From Corallibacter vietnamensis (GTDB taxonomy: Bacteria > Bacteroidota > Bacteroidia > Flavobacteriales > Flavobacteriaceae), in NCBI RefSeq assembly GCF_039537875.1, contig NZ_BAABBI010000001.1:1-64000 (forward strand): 64,000 nucleotides of DNA. The letters are read 5' to 3'. This document shows positions 34,861 through 43,405 of this stretch, piece by piece. The notes beneath the pieces were generated by a model. It was given only the letters and a program-made list of their open reading frames with translations, ran no database searches and was not told the DNA's origin. The position numbers were made by a program, and so were the translations under genes. The stretch's first letter is position 1, and each line of letters starts with the position of its first letter.

Positions 34861-35268
34861 TTAACTTTGTGTATTATTGTTAGCTCCAACCACTAATGTT
34901 ACGTGGTTTGAACGTTTTCTTATTCTGTGTGCACGACCTTGTGGTGCTGGACGCAATCTTTTTAACATTGCCCCACCATCAACTCGTATTTCTTTTACAA
35001 ATAATTCAGCTTCTTCAATACTTGCATCTTCGTTTTTAGCTTGCCAGTTTGCAATTGCAGACAGCAACAATTTTTCTAAACGATTTGAAGCTTCTTTTTG
35101 ACTGAATTTCAAAATATTAAGCGCTTTCTCTACGCGTTCACCTCTTACTAAATCGGCTACTAAACGCATTTTTCTTGGTGATGTAGGACAGTTATTAAGT
35201 TTTGCAAAAGCTACTTGCTTTTTTGCTTCCTTAATAGCGTCTGCCATTTGTTTTTTACGACTTCCCAT
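34861..35268 (-). CDS. rplV: Large ribosomal subunit protein L22
   Basis: 135 residues. NNCPTSPRKMRLVADLVRGE and the loop-bearing C-terminus KRLRPAPQGRAHRIRKRSNH identify it; the loop lines the exit tunnel. An internal Met8 is a possible alternative start. Confidence 0.98.
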   Translation of the reverse strand: MGSRKKQMADAIKEAKKQVAFAKLNNCPTSPRKMRLVADLVRGERVEKALNILKFSQKEASNRLEKLLLSAIANWQAKNEDASIEEAELFVKEIRVDGGAMLKRLRPAPQGRAHRIRKRSNHVTLVVGANNNTQS

Positions 35269-35274
35269 AGCTTA

Positions 35275-35553
35275 CTACTTTTTACCTTTGTTTTTAGCAC
35301 CCGCATGACCTCTAAAAGATCTTGTTGGTGAAAATTCTCCTAATTTATGTCCTACCATGTTTTCAGTTACATAAACAGGTACAAATTGACGACCGTTATG
35401 TACTGCAATTGTTTGACCAACAAAATCTGGAGTAATCATACTTGCTCTTGACCAAGTTTTGATTACTGTTTTCTTGTTAGCTTCAACATTGGCAGCTACT
35501 TTTTTCTCTAATTTATAATGAACGTAAGGTCCTTTTTTTAATGATCTTGCCAT
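35275..35553 (-). CDS. rpsS: Small ribosomal subunit protein S19
   Basis: 92 residues. MARSLKKGPYVHYKLEKKVA and HKLGEFSPTRSFRGHAGAKN are conserved. Head protein forming a heterodimer with S13. Between rplB and rplV. Confidence 0.99.
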   Translation of the reverse strand: MARSLKKGPYVHYKLEKKVAANVEANKKTVIKTWSRASMITPDFVGQTIAVHNGRQFVPVYVTENMVGHKLGEFSPTRSFRGHAGAKNKGKK

Positions 35554-35559
35554 GATTTA

Positions 35560-36384
35560 TTATTTCTTTCTACGTTCTACAATATACTTATTACTCGCTT
35601 TTGTTTTAGAACGGGTTCTATAACCTTTAGCAGGTACACCATTTCTAGAACGTGGGTGACCTCCAGAAGATCTTCCTTCACCACCACCCATTGGATGATC
35701 AACAGGGTTCATAACTACTGGTCTAGTACGAGGTCTTCTTCCTAACCATCTTGTTCTACCAGCTTTACCTGATACTAACAATTGATGATCTGAATTTGAC
35801 ACAACTCCTACCGTCGCCATACAAGTCACTAATATTAAACGAGTTTCTCCTGATGGTAATTTTACAGTTGCAAATTTACCGTCCCTCGCCATTAATTGAG
35901 CAAAAGCACCTGCACTACGAGCCATAACTGCTCCTTGACCAGGGCGTAACTCAACACAAGATATTATAGTTCCTAAAGGAATTTTGCTTAATGGCATTGC
36001 ATTACCTATTTCAGTTGTTGCTCCTTCTCCAGAAACAACTGTCTGACCTACTTGCAAACCGTTTTGAGCAATGATATAACGCTTCTCACCATCTTGGTAG
36101 TTTAAAAGCGCAATAAATGCTGTTCTGTTTGGATCGTACTCAATAGACTTAACTTCTGCTGGAATTCCAGTTTTGTTACGTTTAAAGTCGATAATACGAT
36201 ACCTTTTCTTATGACCACCACCTTTGTAGCGCATAGTCATTTTTCCTTGACTGTTTCTACCACCAGACCTTTTTTTCGGAGCTAATAAACTTTTCTCCGG
36301 CTTATCAGTAGTAATGGCGTCAAATCCATTTACTACTCTAAATCGCTGTCCTGGTGTGATTGGTTTTAATTTTCTTACTGACAT
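35560..36384 (-). CDS. rplB: Large ribosomal subunit protein L2
   Basis: 274 residues, full length. The peptidyl-transferase proximal segment NPVDHPMGGGEGRSSGGHPR, with its conserved His, is present, as is KRYRIIDFKRNKTGIPAEVK. Required for subunit association and catalysis. Confidence 0.99.
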   Translation of the reverse strand: MSVRKLKPITPGQRFRVVNGFDAITTDKPEKSLLAPKKRSGGRNSQGKMTMRYKGGGHKKRYRIIDFKRNKTGIPAEVKSIEYDPNRTAFIALLNYQDGEKRYIIAQNGLQVGQTVVSGEGATTEIGNAMPLSKIPLGTIISCVELRPGQGAVMARSAGAFAQLMARDGKFATVKLPSGETRLILVTCMATVGVVSNSDHQLLVSGKAGRTRWLGRRPRTRPVVMNPVDHPMGGGEGRSSGGHPRSRNGVPAKGYRTRSKTKASNKYIVERRKK

Positions 36385-36394
36385 TTGTCTTTAA

Positions 36395-36685
36395 TTACAT
36401 GTTACTGTATAAATCAATCATTTCACCTTCCGCCAGTTGTACAATTGCTTTTTTAACTGCATTTGTTTTACCATGCTGAATACCTGTTTTTGTATAACGG
36501 GTTCTTCTATCTGGACGGACATTTATAGTACGAACTTTTACAACAGAAACACCATAAGCAGCTTCAACTGCTTTTTTGATTTCTACCTTGTTCGCCTTAG
36601 TATTCACTTGAAATGTATAGCTATTCAACAACTCACTTTGAGTTGTAGCTTTTTCTGTGATTATAGGTTTAATTAAGATACTCAT
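36395..36685 (-). CDS. rplW: Large ribosomal subunit protein L23
   Basis: 96 residues. Start MSILIKPIITEKATTQSELL and YTFQVNTKANKVEIKKAVEA are diagnostic. Tunnel-exit docking site for chaperone and SRP. Eight bases after rplD. Confidence 0.99.
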   Translation of the reverse strand: MSILIKPIITEKATTQSELLNSYTFQVNTKANKVEIKKAVEAAYGVSVVKVRTINVRPDRRTRYTKTGIQHGKTNAVKKAIVQLAEGEMIDLYSNM

Positions 36686-36692
36686 GGTCTTC

Positions 36693-37322
36693 TTATTTAC
36701 TTAAATTCGTTTCAATTTCTTCTAAAGAGCTCTCTAAAAGCACAACGCTGTTTGCGTTTAATATTTTGTAAGTATTTAATTCTGAATTACTTACAACTTC
36801 AGAGCTTTTTAAATTGCGTGACGACAAATATACATTATTATTTGACGCACCCAACACAAAGAGAGATTTTTTATTTTCTAAATCTAAAGCCTTTAAAATA
36901 GCTGTGAAATTTTTTGTCTTTGGAGTATCAAAATTAAAATCTTCTAATACAACAATTGAGTGTTCATTAGCTTTGATTGTTAAGGCAGATTTTCTAGCTA
37001 ATCGCTTTACGTTTTTGTTAAGCTTGAAGCTGTAGTTTCTTGGTCTTGGTCCAAACATACGTCCACCACCTTTGAATACTCCAGACTTAATGCTTCCTGC
37101 TCTAGCTGTTCCTGTTCCTTTTTGTTTTTTAATCTTACGTGTACTACCAGCTATCTCAGCTCTTTCTTTAGATTTGTGAGTACCTTGTCTTTGGTTTGCT
37201 AAATATTGTTTAACATCCAAGTACACTGCATGATTATTAGGCTCAATAGCAAATACATCTTTAGAAAGGTCTACCTTTCTACCTGTATCTTTTCCGTTTA
37301 TATCTAAAACTGCTACTTTCAT
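36693..37322 (-). CDS. rplD: Large ribosomal subunit protein L4
   Basis: 209 residues. The tunnel-lining loop KKQKGTGTARAGSIKSGVFK is intact. In E. coli L4 also represses the S10 operon through its leader. The start overlaps the rplC stop by one base (TAATG), so the two are probably translationally coupled. Confidence 0.99.
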   Translation of the reverse strand: MKVAVLDINGKDTGRKVDLSKDVFAIEPNNHAVYLDVKQYLANQRQGTHKSKERAEIAGSTRKIKKQKGTGTARAGSIKSGVFKGGGRMFGPRPRNYSFKLNKNVKRLARKSALTIKANEHSIVVLEDFNFDTPKTKNFTAILKALDLENKKSLFVLGASNNNVYLSSRNLKSSEVVSNSELNTYKILNANSVVLLESSLEEIETNLSK

Positions 37323-37939
37323 TACTTTCTAATAATTACATAAGCGTTTTTGTGTCCAGGAACACATCCCTTAACAACTAGTAAGTTCTTTTCTGGAACT
37401 ACTTTTAAAACTCTTAAATTTTCAACTTTCACTTTTTCACCACCCATTCTTCCTGCCATGCGCATTCCTTTGAATACACGTGCTGGATAAGACGCAGCTC
37501 CAATTGACCCTGGTGCTCTTAAACGGTTATGCTGACCGTGAGTAGCTTGACCTACACCACCAAATCCATGACGTTTAACAACTCCTTGGAATCCTTTTCC
37601 TTTTGATGTTCCTGAAACATCAACAAACTCACCTTCTACAAAGTGCTCTACAGTGATTGCATCACCTAATTTGTACTCCGCATCAAAACCTTTAAATTCA
37701 ACGATTTTGCGTTTTACAGAAGTTCCTGCTTTTTTAGCGTGACCTAAGTCTGCTTTAGTAGCACTTTTTTCTGTCGCGTCATCGAAACCTAATTGAACAG
37801 CATTATAACCATCAACTTCTTCAGTTCTGACTTGGGTAACGATACATGGACCTGCTTCGATTACTGTACATGGAATGTTTTTTCCATTTTCATCGAAAAT
37901 GCTGGTCATACCGATTTTTTTTCCAATTAACCCAGACAT
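37322..37939 (-). CDS. rplC: Large ribosomal subunit protein L3
   Basis: 205 residues. GLIGKKIGMTSIFDENGKNI at the N-terminus and the central HGQHNRLRAPGSIGAASYPA loop reaching towards the peptidyl-transferase centre. A 146-base gap with a 12-bp hairpin separates it from rpsJ upstream, so it may be the first gene of a separately controlled block. Confidence 0.99.
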   Translation of the reverse strand: MSGLIGKKIGMTSIFDENGKNIPCTVIEAGPCIVTQVRTEEVDGYNAVQLGFDDATEKSATKADLGHAKKAGTSVKRKIVEFKGFDAEYKLGDAITVEHFVEGEFVDVSGTSKGKGFQGVVKRHGFGGVGQATHGQHNRLRAPGSIGAASYPARVFKGMRMAGRMGGEKVKVENLRVLKVVPEKNLLVVKGCVPGHKNAYVIIRK

Positions 37940-37975
37940 ATTTATTTATTTAATTATTAATTTATTTATTAAAAC

Positions 37976-38005
37976 TCAAGGCTGAAAAATACGTTTCAGC
38001 CTTGA
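37976..38005 (-). promoter_or_regulatory. Hairpin in the rpsJ-rplC gap, possible attenuator
   Basis: Perfect 12-bp stem TCAAGGCTGAAA (37976-37987) with TTTCAGCCTTGA (37994-38005), loop AATACG. On the minus strand it is followed by GTTTTAATAAATAAAT and the rplC ATG 36 bases on. Not a full terminator; an attenuator or ribosomal-protein binding leader is plausible. Confidence 0.55.
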
Positions 38006-38085
38006 ATTGTATTTTATCCGTTTTTCCACAACCTTCGTTGAGGACATGTTTACATCTAATTAAAACTAGATGCTTTATAAGTGCC

Positions 38086-38391
38086 TTACACTTTGATCTC
38101 TACTTCTACACCACTTGGCAACTCTAATTTCATAAGAGCGTCAATTGTTTTAGAAGATGAAGAATAGATATCTAATAATCTCTTATAAGAGCTTAATTGA
38201 AACTGTTCTCTTGACTTCTTGTTTACGTGTGGTGAACGTAATACAGTGAAAATCTTTTTGTGTGTTGGTAAAGGAATTGGACCTGTTACAACAGCACCAG
38301 TACTTTTTACTGTTTTTACAATCTTATCAGCAGACTTATCAACTAAATTATGATCGTAAGACTTTAATTTTATTCTGATTTTTTGACTCAT
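38086..38391 (-). CDS. rpsJ: Small ribosomal subunit protein S10
   Basis: 101 residues. MSQKIRIKLKSYDHNLVDKS and TGPIPLPTHKKIFTVLRSPH are diagnostic. Also the NusE partner in antitermination complexes. Here it follows fusA by 12 bases instead of heading the S10 operon alone, as is usual when str and S10 clusters are fused. Confidence 0.99.
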   Translation of the reverse strand: MSQKIRIKLKSYDHNLVDKSADKIVKTVKSTGAVVTGPIPLPTHKKIFTVLRSPHVNKKSREQFQLSSYKRLLDIYSSSSKTIDALMKLELPSGVEVEIKV

Positions 38392-38403
38392 TTCTTTTAG
38401 GTA

Positions 38404-40530
38404 TTAAGCTTCTACGCCTTTTGCTGCTTTAATTACTTCTTCAGATATGTTTGAAGGAGTTTCAGCATAGTGTGAAAATTCCATTGTTGATGTCGCACGT
38501 CCAGATGATAATGTTCTTAATGTTGTTACATATCCAAACATTTCTGATAAAGGAACTATTGCTTTTACTGTTTTTGCTCCAGCTCTGTCTCCCATGTCAC
38601 TTACTTGTCCTCTACGACGGTTAAGATCTCCTACGATATCACCCATGTTTTCTTCTGGTGTGATAACTTCTAACTTCATCATTGGCTCCATAATAACAGC
38701 TTTTGCAGCTTTTGCAGCAGCTTTGAAACCTAATTTTGCAGCTAATTCGAAAGATAGTTGATCAGAATCTACATCGTGATATGAACCATCTGTTAAAGTT
38801 ACTTTCATAGCATCAACTTCGTATCCAGCTAAAGGACCGTTTTGCATTGCCATTTTAAATCCTTTTTCAATTGAAGGGATAAATTCTTTAGGAACGTTAC
38901 CACCTTTAATTTCAGAAATAAACTCTAATCCTTCTTTTCCTTCTTCTGCTGGTTCAAGAGTAAATACAATATCTGCGAATTTTCCACGTCCACCAGATTG
39001 TTTTTTGTAAACTTCTCTGTGTTCTGCACGTCTCATAATAGCTTCTTTGTACTCTACTTGAGGTTGACCTTGAGTAACTTCAACCTTAAATTCTCTTTTA
39101 AGACGATCAACAATGATATCTAAGTGAAGCTCACCCATTCCTGATATAATTGTTTGACCTGAAGCCTCATCAGTTCTAACTGTAAACGTTGGATCTTCTT
39201 CAGCTAATTTACCTAAAGCCATACCAAGTTTATCAACATCTGCTTTAGTTTTAGGCTCAACAGCGATACCAATTACCGGATCAGGAAAATCCATAGATTC
39301 TAATACAATTGGATTTTTCTCATCAGACATAGTATCACCAGTCTTGATATCTTTAAACCCTACTGCTGCACCTATATCTCCAGCTTCGATATAATCGATA
39401 GCATTTTGCTTATTAGAGTGCATTTGATAGATTCTAGAAATACGTTCTTTTTTCCCTGAACGGTTATTTAAAATGTAAGAACCAGCATCTAAACGTCCTG
39501 AATAAGCACGAAAGAATGCTAAACGTCCTACGAAAGGATCTGTAGCAATTTTAAATGCTAAAGCTGAAAATGGTGCTTTTACATCTGGCTTACGAGATTC
39601 TTCTTCTCCTGTATCAGGATTTGTTCCTACAATATTATCTCTATCTAAAGGCGATGGTAAGTATCGACATACCGCATCTAATAAGAATTGAACACCTTTG
39701 TTTTTGAAAGAAGAACCACATATCATTGGGATGATAGCCATATCCATTACAGCAGCTCTAAGCGCAGCGTGCACTTCTTCTTCTGTAATAGAATCTTCAT
39801 CTTCCATGAATTTTTCTAATAAGTTTTCATCGTAAGTTGCAACTTCTTCGATTAATAACGCTCTGTATTTACGAGCTTCTTCTTTTAAATCATCAGGAAT
39901 TTCAACTACGTCAAATGTAGAACCATAGTTATCATCATGCCATACAATAGCTCTGTTTTTAACTAAATCTACAATACCTTTAAAATCAGCTTCATCACCG
40001 ATATTTAATACGATTGGCACTGCATTAGACTTTAACATGTCTTTTACCTGCTGACAAACAGCAAGGAAGTTAGATCCTTGACGATCCATTTTGTTAACGA
40101 ATCCAATACGAGGTACTTTATAGTTATCTGCAAGTCTCCAGTTAGTTTCTGATTGCGGCTCAACACCATCAACAGCACTAAATAAGAATACTAAACCATC
40201 TAATACACGTAATGATCTATTTACTTCTACTGTAAAATCAACGTGACCTGGAGTATCAATAATATTAAAGTGATACCCTTTTGTATCAGGAGTAGGTTGC
40301 GCATTCTCTAAAGGAAACTGCCATGTACAAGTAGTTGCAGCAGAAGTAATTGTAATACCTCTTTCTGCTTCTTGCTCCATCCAGTCCATTGTAGAAGCTC
40401 CATCATGAACTTCACCAATTTTATGCGAAACACCTGTATAAAAAAGAATACGCTCTGTTGTTGTCGTTTTCCCTGCATCAATATGTGCAGCAATACCTAT
40501 ATTTCTTGTGTATTTTAAATCTCTTGCCAT
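38404..40530 (-). CDS. fusA: Elongation factor G
   Basis: 708 residues, five domains. GTPase G1 AHIDAGKTTTTERI, switch I/G2 around DWMEQEAERGITITSAATT, G3 DTPGHVDF, G4 NKMDRQGSN. Domain IV and V follow (GSYHDVDSDQLSFELA, LRTLSSGRATSTMEFSHY). Drives ribosomal translocation and, with RRF, recycling. No tuf gene follows, unlike the E. coli str operon. Confidence 0.99.
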   Translation of the reverse strand: MARDLKYTRNIGIAAHIDAGKTTTTERILFYTGVSHKIGEVHDGASTMDWMEQEAERGITITSAATTCTWQFPLENAQPTPDTKGYHFNIIDTPGHVDFTVEVNRSLRVLDGLVFLFSAVDGVEPQSETNWRLADNYKVPRIGFVNKMDRQGSNFLAVCQQVKDMLKSNAVPIVLNIGDEADFKGIVDLVKNRAIVWHDDNYGSTFDVVEIPDDLKEEARKYRALLIEEVATYDENLLEKFMEDEDSITEEEVHAALRAAVMDMAIIPMICGSSFKNKGVQFLLDAVCRYLPSPLDRDNIVGTNPDTGEEESRKPDVKAPFSALAFKIATDPFVGRLAFFRAYSGRLDAGSYILNNRSGKKERISRIYQMHSNKQNAIDYIEAGDIGAAVGFKDIKTGDTMSDEKNPIVLESMDFPDPVIGIAVEPKTKADVDKLGMALGKLAEEDPTFTVRTDEASGQTIISGMGELHLDIIVDRLKREFKVEVTQGQPQVEYKEAIMRRAEHREVYKKQSGGRGKFADIVFTLEPAEEGKEGLEFISEIKGGNVPKEFIPSIEKGFKMAMQNGPLAGYEVDAMKVTLTDGSYHDVDSDQLSFELAAKLGFKAAAKAAKAVIMEPMMKLEVITPEENMGDIVGDLNRRRGQVSDMGDRAGAKTVKAIVPLSEMFGYVTTLRTLSSGRATSTMEFSHYAETPSNISEEVIKAAKGVEA

Positions 40531-40536
40531 GTCTTA

Positions 40537-41013
40537 TTAAAATCTAAAGTGAGAGAATGCTTTATTTGCCTCTGCCATTTTATGTGTATCTACACGCTTT
40601 TTAACTGCTGCTCCTTCTTCTTTAGCTGCTGCTAAAATCTCTGAAGCTAGTTTTTGAGCCATAGATTTTTCATTTCTTTTTCTTGAAAAGCTAATCAACC
40701 ACTTCATAGCTGTTGAAACTTTTCTGTCTGGACGAATTTGCATTGGAATCTGGAATGTTGCACCACCTACACGACGACTACGTACTTCTACGTGAGGCAT
40801 CACATTAGATAAAGCATCTTTCCACAACTCTAAAGCTGTTTTTTCTTCGTCAGTTTTCTTTTGTTCTACAATATCAATTGCATCATAAAACACCTTGAAA
40901 GCCACAGACTTTTTACCATCCCACATCATCATGTTTACAAAACGAGTCACTAACTGATCGTTAAAACGCGGATCTGGCAAAAGCGGTCTTTTTTTCGCTT
41001 GTCTTTTTCTCAT
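40537..41013 (-). CDS. rpsG: Small ribosomal subunit protein S7
   Basis: 158 residues. MRKRQAKKRPLLPDPRFNDQ and VEVRSRRVGGATFQIPMQIR are conserved. Primary 3' domain binder of 16S rRNA. Six bases before fusA. Confidence 0.99.
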   Translation of the reverse strand: MRKRQAKKRPLLPDPRFNDQLVTRFVNMMMWDGKKSVAFKVFYDAIDIVEQKKTDEEKTALELWKDALSNVMPHVEVRSRRVGGATFQIPMQIRPDRKVSTAMKWLISFSRKRNEKSMAQKLASEILAAAKEEGAAVKKRVDTHKMAEANKAFSHFRF

Positions 41014-41038
41014 GTCTTCTTCTTAAAGTTTTTTAAAA

Positions 41039-41413
41039 TTACTTTTTAGGGCGTTTTGCACCATACTTAGATCTACGTTGCGTTCTACCTGCAACACCTG
41101 CTGTGTCTAAAGCACCACGAACGATGTGATATCTAACTCCTGGTAAATCTTTTACCCTTCCACCTCTAACCAATACTATCGAGTGCTCTTGTAAATTGTG
41201 ACCTTCTCCTGGGATGTACGCGTTCACTTCCTTACCGTTTGTCAACCTTACCCTTGCAACTTTACGCATTGCCGAGTTTGGTTTTTTAGGTGTTGTAGTG
41301 TAAACACGAGTACACACTCCACGTCTTTGTGGACACGAATCTAAAGCAGCCGATTTACTCTTCTTGGTTATTTTGGCTCTTCCTTTTCGTACTAATTGTG
41401 AAATTGTTGGCAT
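41039..41413 (-). CDS. rpsL: Small ribosomal subunit protein S12
   Basis: 124 residues. First gene of the supercluster. MPTISQLVRKGRAKITKKSK, TTPKKPNSAMRKVARVRLTN and GVRYHIVRGALDTAGV are diagnostic. The Lys residues of PKKPNS and the conserved loop VRGGRVKDLPG, where streptomycin-resistance changes occur in other bacteria, look wild type. Confidence 0.99.
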   Translation of the reverse strand: MPTISQLVRKGRAKITKKSKSAALDSCPQRRGVCTRVYTTTPKKPNSAMRKVARVRLTNGKEVNAYIPGEGHNLQEHSIVLVRGGRVKDLPGVRYHIVRGALDTAGVAGRTQRRSKYGAKRPKK

Positions 41414-41457
41414 AAATTTTCTATATTATTTTACTAATACCTCTTCTTAGAGGGCTG

Positions 41458-41487
41458 CAAAGGTAGAAATAAATTTGAATTTTTCAA
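41458..41487 (-). promoter_or_regulatory. Main promoter of the ribosomal supercluster
   Basis: Minus strand: TTG at 41487-41485, a 19-base spacer and TACCTTTG at 41465-41458, a full sigma-A match, 44 bases before the rpsL ATG. The leader contains CCTCT-AAGA-AGAGG, a small hairpin. Confidence 0.8.
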
Positions 41488-41590
41488 ATGTAAACACATT
41501 AATTTTCAACTGTTTTTAAAAATATTATATCCTCACATATAATAAATGTACTTTTTGCGTTAGTTTTACAAATTAAACAGTTATGACATT

Positions 41591-43285
41591 GTGAATAAAT
41601 CACTGCTTCTATTCTTCATTATCAATTTATACTTTTCCTTTTATACTAAAGCTCAAGATTTACAGCTACAAGTTACAGGCAATAATGAAATAGAAACAAA
41701 AATTATTGATTCAGTTTCTTACAACAAATACCATAAAGATTTTTCATCTATAAAAGCAGAAGTAGATTCATTAAAAAATAAGTTTTTAAGAATAGGCTAC
41801 CTTAATTCTTTTATTCAAAACATAAATAAAGAAAATGACTCTGTTTTTAACGCTACGCTTTATTTAAAAAAAAAATACAATAATCTACATATTAAGTATG
41901 ATGAAAACATCACACCTAAATCCATCTTAAAGTCTATTACAAAAAATATTGATGATGGTTATTTTGTAATTCCCATAGAAGCTACTGAAGAAACATTATC
42001 TCATATTAACTTAAAGCTCTCTGAAAACGGACAACCTTTTAACAGAATTAAACTATCAAACATCATTATTAATAAGGACAATGTTGAAGCCTCATTATTT
42101 GTATCTGAAAAACAAAAAACAAGAACCATTGATAAAATTATAGTAAAAGGTTATGAAAGATTTCCAAAATCATATTTGAAGTATTTTTTTAAAATTAAAA
42201 CAGAGGACATTTTTAATTTATCTGCAATAAAAAAGAAAACACTTAAGTTTGAGAATCTAAAATTTGCCAACCAGCTAAAAGACCCTGAAGTTCTTTTCAC
42301 TGAAGATTCAACAACCTTGTATCTATATATTGATAAAATTAAAAGCAACTCTTTCGATGGTTTTTTAGGTTTTGGCACAAACGAAGAAACTAGCAAGTTA
42401 GAATTCAACGGATATCTAAACTTAAGCTTGCTCAACAATCTAAATTATGGTGAGCGTTTAAACATTATTTACAAGAGCGATGAGAACGACCAAAAAACTT
42501 TTAACGCGAATATAAATATACCTTACCTATTTGGATCTCCAATTGGCACCGAAGCAGAATTAAATATCTTCAAAAAAGACTCAACGTTTTCAACAGTAAA
42601 TCAGAACATTTATATCAACTACCAATTAAACACAAAAAACAAACTTTCTCTTGGCGTTAACACAACACAATCTGAAAACTTACTAAGCGAGCAAAACAGT
42701 ATAGCTTCTATTAAAGATTATTCAAAAACTCTTTATAGCTTAAGATATGAATACATTAAAATAAAAAGCAACAATCGCTTATTTCCTGTAAAATCATTAT
42801 TTGATATTGAAGTTGGCACTGGAAAACGCGAATTTGAAAGAATTTCAGAAAATCAAACACAAGTAAGTTTCAACACATTTAACATTTTTGAATTAAATTC
42901 AAAAAACAGTGCTTACATAAGATTAAATGGTTTTAACTTATTTTCTAATACCTTTTTAGAAAACGAGCTTATTCGATTTGGGGGCATCAACTCAATTAGA
43001 GGTTTTGAAGAAAATAGTCTTACAGCTTCACTTTTCGGCTTAATAAACACCGAGTACAGATACACCTTAAGCAACAGCATATACATACACAGCATTATAG
43101 ATTTTTCATATTTTGAAAACAAATTAATAAATCAAAAAGAAAAACTCTACGGTTTTGGGCTAGGATTTGGTATATTAACCAAAGCTGGTTTATTAAAATT
43201 CAACTATGCAAATGGCAAAAGTGAGAACCAAAAATTTAAACTTTCCAACTCACAAATTCACTTAAGTTTATCAGCAGTTTTTTAG
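41591..43285 (+). CDS. Omp85/BamA-superfamily outer-membrane protein
   Basis: 564 residues with a GTG start (an ATG eight bases earlier is closed by a stop at once). Signal peptide about 1-21 (MNKSLLLFFIINLYFSFYTKA). One POTRA-like domain about 178-255 starts TIDKIIVKGYERFPKSYLKY. The C-terminal 16-strand barrel carries the family's loop-6 motif GGINSIRGFEENS with Arg470, and ends in Phe. These point to the Omp85 superfamily, which inserts or exports outer-membrane proteins, but this is much shorter than BamA (about 800 residues), so a TamA/FhaC-like or specialised role is likelier. Divergent from the ribosomal operon. Confidence 0.8.
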   Translation: MNKSLLLFFIINLYFSFYTKAQDLQLQVTGNNEIETKIIDSVSYNKYHKDFSSIKAEVDSLKNKFLRIGYLNSFIQNINKENDSVFNATLYLKKKYNNLHIKYDENITPKSILKSITKNIDDGYFVIPIEATEETLSHINLKLSENGQPFNRIKLSNIIINKDNVEASLFVSEKQKTRTIDKIIVKGYERFPKSYLKYFFKIKTEDIFNLSAIKKKTLKFENLKFANQLKDPEVLFTEDSTTLYLYIDKIKSNSFDGFLGFGTNEETSKLEFNGYLNLSLLNNLNYGERLNIIYKSDENDQKTFNANINIPYLFGSPIGTEAELNIFKKDSTFSTVNQNIYINYQLNTKNKLSLGVNTTQSENLLSEQNSIASIKDYSKTLYSLRYEYIKIKSNNRLFPVKSLFDIEVGTGKREFERISENQTQVSFNTFNIFELNSKNSAYIRLNGFNLFSNTFLENELIRFGGINSIRGFEENSLTASLFGLINTEYRYTLSNSIYIHSIIDFSYFENKLINQKEKLYGFGLGFGILTKAGLLKFNYANGKSENQKFKLSNSQIHLSLSAVF

Positions 43286-43405
43286 ATATAATAATGCTTC
43301 AAAAGCTTTTTTTTTGAAAAAAAATTAAAATTTTAACCAATTATTATTGTTTAATTAACTTTTTATTATGATTTTTGGCATAGACTAATTCAAATAAAAT
43401 ATAAA

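Noticed and set aside
43286..43330. Possible terminator after the Omp85 gene (GCTTCAAAAGC then T-run)
   Set aside because: Only a 4-bp stem; not supportable, though the T-run is real.
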